A DNA stretch of 64,000 nt from an uncultured Litoreibacter sp. (GCA_947492995.1 CANLOU010000001.1:1001001-1065000), one strand, 5' to 3'; positions 42,256 through 51,519 are shown, counted from the first letter of the stretch. Program-made: numbers and translations. Notes: a model not told the origin generated them from the sequence alone.

Positions 42256-43569
42256 GGTGGGTGACGCCCGCGCCGGGCCATCAAATTCGAACACAAGCGC
42301 GGACACGTCGTCGCCAAACTCGTTGCCGTCGCAGAACGTCTTCAGTTCGTCGGTAACCTGTTCCAGCAGCTGCCGACCCCGGGACGTTTGCGATCGTAAG
42401 ATACGGTGCAGCCCGTCGTCGTCCAAAGCAACGCCGTCGGGGTTTTCCGCCTCTGTCAGGCCGTCCGAATAAAGAAGCAGTTGGTCTCCCTGTGCCAGTC
42501 GAAGCGCAAAGCTGGAGAAGGTCGCGCCGGGCAAAAGGCCAATTGGCATGCCGCCTTCCCCGACCATTTCGATCGAGCCGTTATTGCGAATGATGGTCGG
42601 ATGGGGGTGGCCCGCCTGACAACACGACACCTGCCCGGTCTCCAGGTTGGCAATCGCCAAAGCCATCGTGAAGTAATGGTCGGTTTCCATTTCGCGCAGC
42701 AGTGTTTCATTCAGAAGCCGCGCGGTGTCAGCGGGGTTGCGGGCGGCGTATCCCCCGTGGCCGTCATCAATCAGCGCGATGTTTTGCGTCGGTGAAAGCC
42801 CGCTGAGGTACCCGGCCAGCCGCGCGGTCATCAAGGCGGACGCAACGCCATGTCCGGACACATCAAGGGAATATAGCCCGACCACGGTGTCGCTGACCCG
42901 AAACTGGCCAACAAGATCTCCGCCCACCTGACCGCTGGGTTCAAGCAACAAGGCCGCACGTCCGTTGCCGTATTCAATGCTGGTCTCGCGCACCAAAGAC
43001 TGCTGCAATCCACGCGCGTCCTTCAGGTCGCTTTGCAGGTTGTCATAAAGGGATTTGATGGTCGTAAACGCCTCGTTCACGACCCGGTTTTTCTGCATCA
43101 ATTGGGCATGCATTTCGACGATCCGCTCGCCCGCGCGTAGCCGGGCCTTTAGTTCGCCGAACACGAAGGGTTTGGTCAAAAAATCATCCGCCCCGGAATT
43201 CAACCCTTCGGCCACTTCACGGCTTTCTGCCTTGCTGGTTAACAAAATGAAGTATCCGTAGCCCTGCCGCGCCATTTGCCGGAAGGCGTGGCAAAATTCC
43301 GGGCCATTCATGCCCGGCATCATCCAGTCGCTTATCACCATCGTGACGTCATGCTGCTGGCACAGCTTCAACCCGTCTTGCGCCGATTCGGCCTCAAGCA
43401 CGTCATAGCCCCATTTCGTAAGCGCTTTCCGCAGCATGATCCGTTGCATGGCGCTGTCGTCAACAACCAGCACCAGATGGGGTGCATCAGGGTTGGTAAC
43501 GCCTTCGTCGTCCCACAAATCGGGTTGTTCGGGCAGTTGGGGCAAAGAGAGCAAAGTTGAGACGGTCAT
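42232..43569 (-). CDS. response-regulator receiver fused to SpoIIE/PP2C phosphatase
   Basis: A 445-residue protein. The receiver domain (about 30-150) has acidic residues in VLVVDDSAMQ, phospho-acceptor Asp81 in ISDWMMPG and Lys in FLTKPF. A coiled-coil linker follows (about 155-200), then a PP2C-like SpoIIE domain with VGGDLVGQFRVSD, SLDVSGHGVAS and GADD/GDQLLLYSDGLTE-type metal sites. Such proteins (RsbU-like, HsbR-like) dephosphorylate an anti-sigma antagonist when phosphorylated. No STAS or anti-sigma gene lies next to it. An HPt protein is encoded divergently 126 bases away and may deliver the phosphate. Confidence 0.9.
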   Translation of the reverse strand: MTVSTLLSLPQLPEQPDLWDDEGVTNPDAPHLVLVVDDSAMQRIMLRKALTKWGYDVLEAESAQDGLKLCQQHDVTMVISDWMMPGMNGPEFCHAFRQMARQGYGYFILLTSKAESREVAEGLNSGADDFLTKPFVFGELKARLRAGERIVEMHAQLMQKNRVVNEAFTTIKSLYDNLQSDLKDARGLQQSLVRETSIEYGNGRAALLLEPSGQVGGDLVGQFRVSDTVVGLYSLDVSGHGVASALMTARLAGYLSGLSPTQNIALIDDGHGGYAARNPADTARLLNETLLREMETDHYFTMALAIANLETGQVSCCQAGHPHPTIIRNNGSIEMVGEGGMPIGLLPGATFSSFALRLAQGDQLLLYSDGLTEAENPDGVALDDDGLHRILRSQTSRGRQLLEQVTDELKTFCDGNEFGDDVSALVFEFDGPARASPTLKAKNGP

Positions 43570-43695
43570 GACGCCTTCTGCCAGCCGCTCTCTTAAGATT
43601 GTGTGAATGATAAAATGCCTAGGAAATTTAAGTGGCTGGCAGGGAATTCTTAAGGGTCGTGTGGGTAGGTGCTTCCAAATAAAGCTGGTGTGAAG

Positions 43696-44013
43696 ATGAT
43701 AGATTGGTCCCGGATTGACGAATTGCGCAGCGATTTCGGCGAAGAAGATTTTGGCGAAATCGTTGGTATGTTCCTGACTGAGGTGCAGGGCAAACTTGAC
43801 GAAATGTCAAAGGATCCAACGTCGTGTCAGGCAGATGACTTTCACTTTTTGAAAGGCAGCGCGGCCAACCTTGGGTTTCGGAAACTGCAGGCAGCTTGCG
43901 CGGCCGCAGAACAGGACCAATCCGCCACCAGCGTCGCAGAGATCAACACGCTTTTTCAGCGCTCCAAGCAGACCTTTTTGGACCAGATCAATGACAAGAC
44001 ACGTGTCGCGTGA
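43696..44013 (+). CDS. histidine phosphotransfer (HPt) protein
   Basis: A 105-residue stand-alone HPt domain. The phosphorylatable His50 is in DFHFLKGSAANLGF, which fits the HxLKGSAxxxG consensus well. The rest is helical. HPt proteins shuttle phosphate between hybrid kinases and receivers; the divergent REC-SpoIIE protein is the obvious candidate partner. ATG 43696 gives the family start MIDWSRID; the frame is open a little further upstream. It converges on ilvA with nine bases between. Confidence 0.85.
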   Translation: MIDWSRIDELRSDFGEEDFGEIVGMFLTEVQGKLDEMSKDPTSCQADDFHFLKGSAANLGFRKLQAACAAAEQDQSATSVAEINTLFQRSKQTFLDQINDKTRVA

Positions 44014-44022
44014 CGCAAAGGG

Positions 44023-45270
44023 TTAAATCAGAAATTCCGACAAAACGGGGTCATTGGTGATGTCACGATGATTGAACCCTGCCGCCGTCATCTTGGCGAA
44101 AAGGCTGTCAAACGTGCTGGCGTCCTTGGTTTCGATGCCAATCAGCACGGTCCCGAAATTCCGCGCTGATTTCTTGAGATATTCAAACCGGGCAATGTCA
44201 TCGTCAGGCGTCAGCAAATCCAGAAACTCGCGCAGCGCGCCGGGGCGCTGTGGCATGCGGAGGATGAAATACTTTTTGCGACCCGCAAACCTCATGGCGC
44301 GTTCTTTGACTTCGGGCAGCCGTTCGAAATCAAAATTCCCGCCTGACGTCACGCAGACGACCGATTTGCCTTTCAAGACGGGCCTGAGTTCTTCCAATGC
44401 GTCAAGGACCAGCGCGCCGGCAGGTTCCAGCACGATGCCTTCGATGTTGAGCAATTCCAGAATGGTCGTGCAGATACGATCCTCGGGGGCGGACAGGACG
44501 TGGGCAGGGTCAACATCGGCCAATTCCGCAAATGTATGCGCGCCGATGCGGGCGACGGCGGCGCCGTCTACAAACGTGTCGATGTTGGGCAAGGTGACGG
44601 GCGCGCCCTCGGCCAAAGCGGCGGCAAGGCTTGCGCCGCCCTCGGGTTCAACATAGCGAAACGCCGTGTCAGGTGCCGCGATTTTCATGAATTTGGTCAT
44701 CCCCGACGACAAGCCGCCGCCGCCGACAGGCAACACAACAAGATCTGGCGCTTGCTGCAACACGTCCAGCACTTCCACCGCCACAGAGGCTTGGCCTTCG
44801 ATCACATCCACATCGTCGAACGGCGCCAAAAAATGTGCTCCGGTGTCAGCGCAGTGTGATTGCGCGGCGGCAAGGGTTTGGTCGAAATAGTCGCCGGTGA
44901 GGCGAATTTTGACATTGTCGCCGCCAAAGGTGCGCGTCTTGTCGATCTTTTGTTGCGGCGTGGTGATCGGCATGAACACCTCGCCATGGACATCGAAACT
45001 TCGGCACATATAGGCGAACCCCTGCGCGTGGTTGCCGGCGCTTGCGCAAACGAAGTTCTTTTGGTCCGGGTTGGCCGCGCGCTGCTTGCGCATCGCGTTG
45101 AAGGCTCCGCGAATTTTGTAGGACCGCACCGGCGACAGGTCCTCGCGTTTTAGCCAGATGTCAGCCTCAAATTTGTCGGACAGGTAGTCGTTGCGTTGCA
45201 AAGGCGTTGGCTCAAACACCGTCCGCATTTCGGCGGTCGCGCGGCGGGCGGCGGTCTGGAAATCAGTCAT
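44023..45270 (-). CDS. ilvA: threonine ammonia-lyase
   Basis: A 415-residue fold-type II PLP enzyme. The PLP Lys is in PVRSYKIRGAFNAM, the phosphate loop is VGGGGLSSGM-like (LPVGGGGLSSGMTKFM, about 180), and Ser/Gly sites include VTSGGNFDFERL. The C-terminal about 80 residues (FILRMPQRPGALREFLDLL) form one ACT-like domain for allosteric control by isoleucine. It deaminates threonine to 2-oxobutanoate, the first step to isoleucine, and complements ilvE at 25.5 kb. It is divergent from argG. Confidence 0.92.
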   Translation of the reverse strand: MTDFQTAARRATAEMRTVFEPTPLQRNDYLSDKFEADIWLKREDLSPVRSYKIRGAFNAMRKQRAANPDQKNFVCASAGNHAQGFAYMCRSFDVHGEVFMPITTPQQKIDKTRTFGGDNVKIRLTGDYFDQTLAAAQSHCADTGAHFLAPFDDVDVIEGQASVAVEVLDVLQQAPDLVVLPVGGGGLSSGMTKFMKIAAPDTAFRYVEPEGGASLAAALAEGAPVTLPNIDTFVDGAAVARIGAHTFAELADVDPAHVLSAPEDRICTTILELLNIEGIVLEPAGALVLDALEELRPVLKGKSVVCVTSGGNFDFERLPEVKERAMRFAGRKKYFILRMPQRPGALREFLDLLTPDDDIARFEYLKKSARNFGTVLIGIETKDASTFDSLFAKMTAAGFNHRDITNDPVLSEFLI

Positions 45271-45404
45271 GGCGGCCCGTTCTGGTTGATGCGGTCAGTT
45301 GCCCGCAATAAGGCCTGCAACACGGGCAGAGGTCAATCATCCGGTTGCGTCCCATCGGCGAAGGCGGTATCGCCCGCAAAACAAGCCTCTTACGGAGTTT
45401 TCCC

Positions 45405-46628
45405 ATGTCCGCGCCCAAAAAAGTTGTCCTCGCGTATTCTGGTGGCCTTGATACGTCGATCATCCTGAAATGGTTGCAGACCGAATACGGGTGCGAAGTG
45501 GTGACCTTCACCGCCGATCTGGGGCAGGGCGAAGAGCTGGAGCCTGCGCGCAAGAAGGCAGAACTGCTGGGGATCAAACCGGAAAACATCTTCATCGAAG
45601 ACGTGCGCGAGGAATTTGTGCGCGACTTCGTCTTCCCGATGTTCCGCGCCAACGCGGTCTATGAGGGGCTGTACCTGCTGGGCACGTCCATTGCGCGGCC
45701 TTTGATTTCCAAGCGTTTGGTCGAGATTGCCGAGGCCACGGGTGCCGATGCGGTGGCGCATGGCGCGACCGGCAAGGGCAACGATCAGGTGCGGTTTGAG
45801 CTGTCAGCATATGCGTTGAACCCCGACATCAAAGTGATTGCGCCTTGGCGGGAGTGGGATTTGTCGTCGCGGACGAAATTGTTGGAATTTGCTGAACTGA
45901 ACCAAATTCCGATTGCGACCGATAAGCGAGGGGAGGCTCCGTTCTCGGTGGATGCGAACCTGTTGCACACCTCCTCGGAGGGCAAGGTTCTGGAAGACCC
46001 GGCCGAGATGGCGCCGGACTACGTCTACCAGCGGACGGTGCATCCCGAGGATGCGCCCGACAAGCCAGAATTCGTCGAGATCGGGTTCGAGAAAGGCGAC
46101 GCCGTCAGCATCAATGGCGAGGCGATGAGCCCAGCGACGATCCTGACCAAGCTCAACGAGCTGGGTGGCAAGCATGGCTGCGGGCGGCTTGATCTGGTCG
46201 AGGGGCGCTTCGTGGGCATGAAGTCGCGCGGCGTTTACGAGACCCCGGGGGGAACCTTGTTGTTGGAAGCGCATCGCGGGATTGAATCGATCACGCTGGA
46301 TCGCGGTGCGGCGCATCTGAAAGACGAGCTGATGCCGCGCTACGCTGAGCTGATCTATAACGGGTTCTGGTACTCGCCGGAGCGTGAAATGTTGCAGGCG
46401 GCTATTGATGCCTCGCAAACGCATGTCACGGGGACGGTGACTTTGAAGCTGTATAAGGGCTCGGCGCGGACGGTTGCACGGGCGTCCGAGCATTCGCTGT
46501 ATTCCGAAGCGCATGTGACGTTTGAGGAAGATGCGGGCGCTTATGACCAGACAGATGCGGCTGGATTTATCCAGCTGAATGCGCTGCGTCTGAAGCTGCT
46601 GGCGGCGCGGAACAAGCGGGTCAAATGA
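45405..46628 (+). CDS. argG: argininosuccinate synthase
   Basis: A 407-residue enzyme of normal length. The N-type ATP pyrophosphatase loop is [16 protein letters not shown], and the substrate blocks [28 protein letters not shown] and [17 protein letters not shown] are as in the family. It joins citrulline and aspartate using ATP in arginine synthesis. ATG 45405 has GGAG eight bases upstream; the open extension to 45345 is not family sequence. A GC-rich palindrome follows the stop. Confidence 0.96.
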   Translation: MSAPKKVVLAYSGGLDTSIILKWLQTEYGCEVVTFTADLGQGEELEPARKKAELLGIKPENIFIEDVREEFVRDFVFPMFRANAVYEGLYLLGTSIARPLISKRLVEIAEATGADAVAHGATGKGNDQVRFELSAYALNPDIKVIAPWREWDLSSRTKLLEFAELNQIPIATDKRGEAPFSVDANLLHTSSEGKVLEDPAEMAPDYVYQRTVHPEDAPDKPEFVEIGFEKGDAVSINGEAMSPATILTKLNELGGKHGCGRLDLVEGRFVGMKSRGVYETPGGTLLLEAHRGIESITLDRGAAHLKDELMPRYAELIYNGFWYSPEREMLQAAIDASQTHVTGTVTLKLYKGSARTVARASEHSLYSEAHVTFEEDAGAYDQTDAAGFIQLNALRLKLLAARNKRVK

Positions 46629-46633
46629 CAGGG

Positions 46634-46651
46634 GGTTCCCCGCGGGGAACC
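46634..46651. terminator. GC-rich perfect palindrome downstream of argG
   Basis: GGTTCCCCGCGGGGAACC is a perfect 18-bp palindrome five bases after the argG stop. A second inverted repeat, TAAATAC...GTATTTA, follows within 30 bases. There is no long T-run, so a terminator or an mRNA-end stabilising structure is possible rather than proven. Confidence 0.5.
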
Positions 46652-46687
46652 ATCTAAATACCTGATTTAATTGTATTTAACCTAGTG

Positions 46688-47386
46688 TTAACCAGCTTTT
46701 AGACGCTGCGTTCTTAGGATTGCGTAGGCTGGCAGCGCGTCTTCGCACAGTTCTGCCAGCGGGCCTGACAGGTCGGGCAAGGGGCCTTCGGCCCCGGCAA
46801 ACCCGGTGCTGGCATGGACCGCGTTATACCAGTGCTGCGCCCAAACCCCGTCGGCCTCTACCCCACCTGCGGGCCAGCTGAGCATCGCCGGGTCAAAGTC
46901 CAAATCCAGCGCGGCGCATAGCGCCCGCAACATGCCCTCGGGGTTGTCGCGAATGTCGGCGCTGTCGATCACCACGCCGCCAAATTCTTCAAACAGATTG
47001 ATCTGCTGCTCTACGCCAATGTCTTCCAAAGTGACGTCCTCGTGCTTGGCGTGGTAGCTGGCCAACACGCGGGCGGGGTGACGGATCAGGAAGACATGGC
47101 GGCAATCCTCGGCCCATCCCATTGGCGTGCCCTCCAGGATATGCTGGCACATGTGCTTTTGGTAAACATGCGGCGCGCCATCCGCTTCACAGGCGGCCGC
47201 CGCGCGGTCCCAGTTGCTTTCATGGGCGGCGATGATCTGGTCCGCCATCGGATGCGGCAGCCCGGTTTCGCGCAGGAAGGCGGCGTAGAACGGCTCGTCC
47301 ATCACGTCGAAATCGGCGCGGTTTGCGAAGCTGTACATCATCGCGGTAGACAAGTTGCGCGGGCCGGACCAACAGGCGATTTTCAT
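46688..47386 (-). CDS. P-loop sulfotransferase-family protein
   Basis: A 232-residue protein. The start KIACWSGPRNLSTAMMY is the 5'-phosphosulfate-binding loop pattern, and VFLIRHPARVLASYH is the 3'-phosphate-binding motif of PAPS sulfotransferases. The group is short, and the substrate is unknown; some homologues sit near aminotransferases and are annotated only as sulfotransferase-like. The start ATG is directly adjacent to the four-unit 11-bp repeat array, which therefore forms its 5' leader or promoter. No other sulfur-metabolism gene is nearby. Confidence 0.78.
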   Translation of the reverse strand: MKIACWSGPRNLSTAMMYSFANRADFDVMDEPFYAAFLRETGLPHPMADQIIAAHESNWDRAAAACEADGAPHVYQKHMCQHILEGTPMGWAEDCRHVFLIRHPARVLASYHAKHEDVTLEDIGVEQQINLFEEFGGVVIDSADIRDNPEGMLRALCAALDLDFDPAMLSWPAGGVEADGVWAQHWYNAVHASTGFAGAEGPLPDLSGPLAELCEDALPAYAILRTQRLKAG

Positions 47387-47430
47387 GATGTGTCTTTCAT
47401 ATGTATTTCATGTGTATTGCATGTGTATTT
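47387..47430. repeat. second array of four 11-bp tandem repeats (consensus CATGTGTATTT)
   Basis: The units are GATGTGTCTTT, CATATGTATTT, CATGTGTATTG and CATGTGTATTT, contiguous and ending at the first base before the sulfotransferase start codon on the minus strand. This is the same repeat and copy number as 8673-8716. It lies between two divergent genes (46688-47386 and 47514-48680), so it could be a regulator-binding array. Confidence 0.8.
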
Positions 47431-47513
47431 GAAGCCTCAAAAGAGGGATTCACAAATCCGAGACGGGCGGGTAGATTCCCCAAAAAGCTATTAACACATA
47501 AAGGGACAGTACA

Positions 47514-48680
47514 ATGAGTGACCTGAGTTCTGGTGGAACCGAGCAATTTGAGTTTCGCGGAAAGGCCGGCGAGTGGTTCGGCATCTGGATCGTTAACCTT
47601 CTGCTGAGCATCATAACCATCGGCATCTATTCGGCCTGGGCCAAGGTGCGCACCAAAAAGTATTTCTACAACCACACCTTCGTGCAAGGCCGCAATTTTG
47701 ACTACCACGCCACCGGCGGGCAGATCCTGATTGGGCGGCTGATCTTTATTGGCGGCTACATCGCGTTCTCGCTGATTATTTCGCTGGTGCCGTTCCTTGG
47801 CATCATTCTGGTGCTGGGCCTGCTGGTGCTGATCCCGTGGCTGATTGTGAAATCCATGCAGTTCAACGCGCGGGTTTCCAGCTTTTCGAACGTGCGGTTC
47901 AACTTTGTAGGCAAGACGGGCCGCGCCTTTGTGGTGTTCGTGCTGATGCCGGTTGCCGCCTACATCGTGATCGCAGCCCTTTTGGGCGGCGGCGGCATGC
48001 TGGCCTTTGCCAATGGCAGCATCGCGCTGGGCGCCATTCTGGGCATTGCGGGTCTGGTGGTGATGTTCATCGCCTTCCCGATTGTCGACAAAGCGATCAA
48101 GCAATACGTGGTGAACAACTACCGTTTGGGCAACGCCGAATTCCTGCTGGACGTGAGCCTGACACCTTTCATCAAAGCCTTCGGCTTTGCGTTTGGCTGG
48201 ATCATTCTGATTTTGGCCATTACTGGCATCACAATGGGTGGCAGCGTCATGGGCGCGTTCGAGGCGCTTGAGGCCATGGAAAATGGTGCTCCGCCTGATG
48301 CGGGTGCGATTGGACTGCTCGGCCTTTTGTATGTGATGTTCTTTGTGGCCTTCCTGCCGGCGGGCTTCATCTACCAAGCGCTGATCCGCAACACGATGTA
48401 CAACAACACCACGTTGACAGGCGGGCACAGCTTCCGGTCCACCGTGGGCCCGGCCAAGCTGCTGTGGATTGCGCTGTCAAACGCCATTGTTGTGGCCTTC
48501 ACCATTGGCCTGATGCTGCCATGGGCGCATGTGCGGATGCACAAATATCTGGCCTCGCAAACCTTCCTGATCCCCGGCGGGTCGCTGGATGACTTCATCG
48601 GCAAGCAGGTCGAGGACGGCATGTCGGTGGCGGACGCCTATACTGACCTTGAGGGCGTAGACTTTGGGGTGCCGCTGTAA
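47514..48680 (+). CDS. DUF898 (YjgN-like) membrane protein
   Basis: A 388-residue membrane protein with about eight helices. The N-terminal FRGKAGEWFGIWIVNLLLS and IYSAWAKVRTKKYFYNHT are hallmarks of DUF898, and a second copy of the unit appears as PWAHVRMHKYLASQT near residues 325-350. Function is unknown. AAAGGGAC precedes the ATG. Its stop is immediately followed by the GTG of an M48 protease, so the two are surely cotranscribed. The pair recurs in proteobacteria and hints that the membrane protein and the protease work together. Confidence 0.85.
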   Translation: MSDLSSGGTEQFEFRGKAGEWFGIWIVNLLLSIITIGIYSAWAKVRTKKYFYNHTFVQGRNFDYHATGGQILIGRLIFIGGYIAFSLIISLVPFLGIILVLGLLVLIPWLIVKSMQFNARVSSFSNVRFNFVGKTGRAFVVFVLMPVAAYIVIAALLGGGGMLAFANGSIALGAILGIAGLVVMFIAFPIVDKAIKQYVVNNYRLGNAEFLLDVSLTPFIKAFGFAFGWIILILAITGITMGGSVMGAFEALEAMENGAPPDAGAIGLLGLLYVMFFVAFLPAGFIYQALIRNTMYNNTTLTGGHSFRSTVGPAKLLWIALSNAIVVAFTIGLMLPWAHVRMHKYLASQTFLIPGGSLDDFIGKQVEDGMSVADAYTDLEGVDFGVPL

Positions 48681-49772
48681 GTGGCCGACGCCGACCCGTA
48701 TCAACGCTTGGGCCTGTCCGTTAACGGATGGGCCTTTGCGGCTGGAAGCTCTGCGCGGCAGACCGCCCGCCTGCTGACCCGCGGCCCCGTTCAGGGCGAA
48801 GGGGCCGGGCCGGACGACGTGATCGTCGACGTTGTCGACGCGGGTGGGATGGTCATCACCTCCGCACCTTTGAGCACCATCAAAGTGGACCCGCCGATCG
48901 GGTCGGCCGCCCGCAAGCTGCATTTCCCCGACCGCGCGCTGTTTGAAAGCGAGGACCGCACGGGCATCGCCGCGCTGACGGGCGAGACCTACGGCGAAAA
49001 GCTGAACCGGTACGAGGCCCTGCACCCCCGGCTGATCGGCTTTGTGGTGGCCGCCGTGATCGGCTGTTTCATCATCTGGAAATACGGGCTGGACCTGCTT
49101 GTGGCCGGCGCGATTGCCCTGACCCCGCCGATTGTGGTGGAGCAGCTGGACCGGGGGACCTTGCAGACCATTGATTTCGCCATGAGCGCCGAGCCGACGA
49201 CCTTGACCGAAGACGAGCAGGCCCGGATCACCGCCATCTTCGCCAACCTGCTGGCCGAGCTGCCCGCAGATGACGTGAACGACGCCAACTTCAACTTGCT
49301 GTTTCGCAGCATGGAAAAGGTTGGCCCCAACGCCTTTGCCTTGCCGGGTGGCACCGTCATCATGACCGACCAATTCGCGAAGCGGTTCCCGCAAGACGAC
49401 GTGCTGGCGGGCGTCCTTGGCCATGAGATCGGTCATGTGGTCGAAAAACATGGGCTGACGCAGACATACCGCTCGCTGGGTCTGTATTTCATCATCGGCT
49501 TTTTGGCGGGCGACACCGGGCCGTTCATCGAGGACATCTTGCTGGAAGGCAATTTGCTGTTGTCGCTGAGCTTTTCGCGCAAGCACGAGGCGGAGGCCGA
49601 CAAATTTGGGGTCTCCCTGACGCGGGACGCAGGGTACAACCCCGCAGGCCTGAAGCTGTTTTTCCTGGAGATGTCCAAGAAGGGCGCGGAGCCGGTTGAA
49701 TGGCTGTCGACCCACCCCAACAGCACCGAACGGGTCAAACAGATCGACGAATATGTGGACGCGCTTGAGTAA
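48681..49772 (+). CDS. M48-family metallopeptidase, membrane-anchored
   Basis: A 363-residue protein. An N-terminal soluble part (about 1-117) is followed by one membrane segment LIGFVVAAVIGCFIIW (about 118-133) and a C-terminal M48 domain with zinc motif HEIGH (248-252) and a downstream Glu in FSRKHEAEADKFG. It resembles HtpX/BepA-like quality-control proteases that act on membrane or periplasmic proteins. The GTG start abuts the DUF898 stop. Confidence 0.87.
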   Translation: MADADPYQRLGLSVNGWAFAAGSSARQTARLLTRGPVQGEGAGPDDVIVDVVDAGGMVITSAPLSTIKVDPPIGSAARKLHFPDRALFESEDRTGIAALTGETYGEKLNRYEALHPRLIGFVVAAVIGCFIIWKYGLDLLVAGAIALTPPIVVEQLDRGTLQTIDFAMSAEPTTLTEDEQARITAIFANLLAELPADDVNDANFNLLFRSMEKVGPNAFALPGGTVIMTDQFAKRFPQDDVLAGVLGHEIGHVVEKHGLTQTYRSLGLYFIIGFLAGDTGPFIEDILLEGNLLLSLSFSRKHEAEADKFGVSLTRDAGYNPAGLKLFFLEMSKKGAEPVEWLSTHPNSTERVKQIDEYVDALE

Positions 49773-49859
49773 TCACCGATTGGTGACCTCACGGGGACGT
49801 TTATTGAGCTGACGCGCGCAGGGGTAGACGTTTGCACCGAACCCAATCAGGAGTGTTTC

Positions 49860-50489
49860 ATGCTGAAGTCCGTTATCCTTGCCGCCGCCTTGTCCCTCAC
49901 CGGCGCGGCTGCCTATGCCGAAACCAAGACCATCACCGTGGCGGGTGGCTGCTTTTGGTGCGTGGAATCGGACTTTGAAAGCGTGGCGGGCGTGAAAGGC
50001 GCGGTGTCAGGATTTGCGGGCGGCAAAACCGCCAACCCGACCTACAAGCAAGTGACCAACGGTGGCACCGGCCATTACGAGGCGGTGCAGATCACCTATG
50101 ACAACAACCGACTGCCGCTGGGCACCTTGTTCGACATGTTCTTCCGGTCCGTCGACCCGACCGACGCGGGCGGGCAGTTCTGCGACCGGGGCAGCAGCTA
50201 CCGCACCGCTATCTTTGTGAGCAACGGCACCGAGCAGAAGGCCGCCGAGGCCGCCAAGGCCCGAGCCGAACAGGCGCTGGGGCAGAAGATCGTGACGCCC
50301 ATTCTGCGCGCTGGGCCGTTTTACGCGGCGGGCGCAGAGCATCAGGATTACGCCAAAAGCAATGACAAGGTCCTGACCCGCTTTGGTCTGATTAGCAAAT
50401 CACGCGCCTACAAGAAGTACCGCAGCGCCTGTGGCCGCGACCAGCGGGTCAAGCAGCTTTGGGGCAGCGCCGCGCCGTTCGCGTCCTAA
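49860..50489 (+). CDS. msrA: exported peptide-methionine (S)-S-oxide reductase
   Basis: A 209-residue MsrA with a signal peptide ([14 protein letters not shown], cleavage near residue 20). The active site is [12 protein letters not shown] with catalytic Cys31, and [12 protein letters not shown] is the usual substrate region. A C-terminal Cys in YRSACGRDQ may be the resolving residue. The signal peptide means it repairs oxidised methionine in the periplasm, unlike most MsrA. It shares four bases with the convergent yggT-like gene at the stops. Confidence 0.92.
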   Translation: MLKSVILAAALSLTGAAAYAETKTITVAGGCFWCVESDFESVAGVKGAVSGFAGGKTANPTYKQVTNGGTGHYEAVQITYDNNRLPLGTLFDMFFRSVDPTDAGGQFCDRGSSYRTAIFVSNGTEQKAAEAAKARAEQALGQKIVTPILRAGPFYAAGAEHQDYAKSNDKVLTRFGLISKSRAYKKYRSACGRDQRVKQLWGSAAPFAS

Positions 50490-50773
50490 AGGAAATAGGA
50501 CGCGTTGTTGCGCAGGATGATCTCGATTGCGTAGACGCCAAGCAGCGCCACGAGCGGGCTTAGATCCATCCCACCCATGTTTGGAATGAAGCGGCGGATC
50601 GGGCCGTAGATCGGCTCTAGCAGCCTTTGCAGCCCGAACCAGATCTGCGCCACGATAGGTTGGCGCAGGTTCAGCACGTTGAAACTGATAAGCCAGCTCA
50701 TGATGAAATGGATGAAGATAACGGTGCGCACCACGCCCAGGATCAGCAACAGGATTTGAAAAAGGGACGTCAT
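50486..50773 (-). CDS. YggT-family membrane protein
   Basis: A 95-residue protein with two helices. The YggT pattern is clear: [15 protein letters not shown] and the loop [24 protein letters not shown]. The family is linked to membrane organisation and osmotic shock, but the mechanism is not known. It is convergent with msrA and separated by 115 bases from the next gene. Confidence 0.88.
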   Translation of the reverse strand: MTSLFQILLLILGVVRTVIFIHFIMSWLISFNVLNLRQPIVAQIWFGLQRLLEPIYGPIRRFIPNMGGMDLSPLVALLGVYAIEIILRNNASYFL

Positions 50774-50888
50774 GGGGCGGCTCCGGATTGATGTTTGCAG
50801 ATAGGTAGTGTCGCCTTAGCCAATGCGCAAGGTGGGTGTGACGCAGGGTTTAGGTTGACCTTGGGCGACTGCGGATCAAGTCAGACAC

Positions 50889-51416
50889 ATGTACCCATTT
50901 ATCCGCCTTATCAAAGAATTCGTGAAATTCCGCAACGCCCCCGATCTGGGGCTGACGGACACGCATGTGTCGACCCATATCTGCTGGCCATGGGATATCG
51001 ACCTGTGGATGGAGCTCAACAATGGGCGCACCCTGACGCTATACGACCTGTCGCGGCTGCCGCTTGCCAAACGCGCGGGGCTGATAACGGCGTTGAAGGA
51101 CAACCGTTGGGGGCTGACGATGGCGGGGGCCTCGGTGCGGTACCGCCGCCGGGTGCGGATGTTTCAGAACGTGGAAATCCGGTCGCGCGCCGTGTGCTGG
51201 GACGACAAGTTCCTGTACCTTGAGCAATCGATGTGGAGCAAGGGGGAGGCGACCTCCCATATCCTGTACCGATCCGCCGTGACGGACAAAAACGGCATCG
51301 TTGACCCGTCGCGGGTTGTGGAGGCCGTGGCCCCGGGCGCTGTTTCGCCCGAAATTCCCGACTGGATTGCGGCATGGATTGACGCCGAAGCGCAACGGCC
51401 TTGGCCGCCATTTTGA
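50889..51416 (+). CDS. hotdog-fold acyl-CoA thioesterase
   Basis: A 175-residue thioesterase of the THEM6-like/4HBT_2 group. It has THICWPWDIDLWMELNNGRTL, in which the Asp and Asn-Asn-Gly region aligns with the catalytic loop of 4HBT hotdog proteins, and AGASVRYRRRVRMFQ. It hydrolyses acyl-CoA; chain length is unknown. It has its own leader of 115 bases after yggT. A 12-bp palindrome follows its stop. Confidence 0.78.
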   Translation: MYPFIRLIKEFVKFRNAPDLGLTDTHVSTHICWPWDIDLWMELNNGRTLTLYDLSRLPLAKRAGLITALKDNRWGLTMAGASVRYRRRVRMFQNVEIRSRAVCWDDKFLYLEQSMWSKGEATSHILYRSAVTDKNGIVDPSRVVEAVAPGAVSPEIPDWIAAWIDAEAQRPWPPF

Positions 51417-51423
51417 GGCTGCC

Positions 51424-51435
51424 GCTTACGTAAGC
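51424..51435. promoter_or_regulatory. 12-bp palindrome upstream of the MFS gene
   Basis: GCTTACGTAAGC lies eight bases after the thioesterase stop and about 85 bases before the MFS start. It is too short and T-poor for a terminator and may be an operator. Confidence 0.3.
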
Positions 51436-51519
51436 GACACAAAATAAAGTAAGTTTTACCTTGCCTCACCCGAGCGCAGGGTGATTAATCCACGCCATAG
51501 TCTGGGGGACAACCAAAGT

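Noticed and set aside
48477-49715. 412-residue open frame on the minus strand
   Set aside because: It is antisense to the DUF898 and M48 genes and has Gln/His/Arg-rich composition without motifs.
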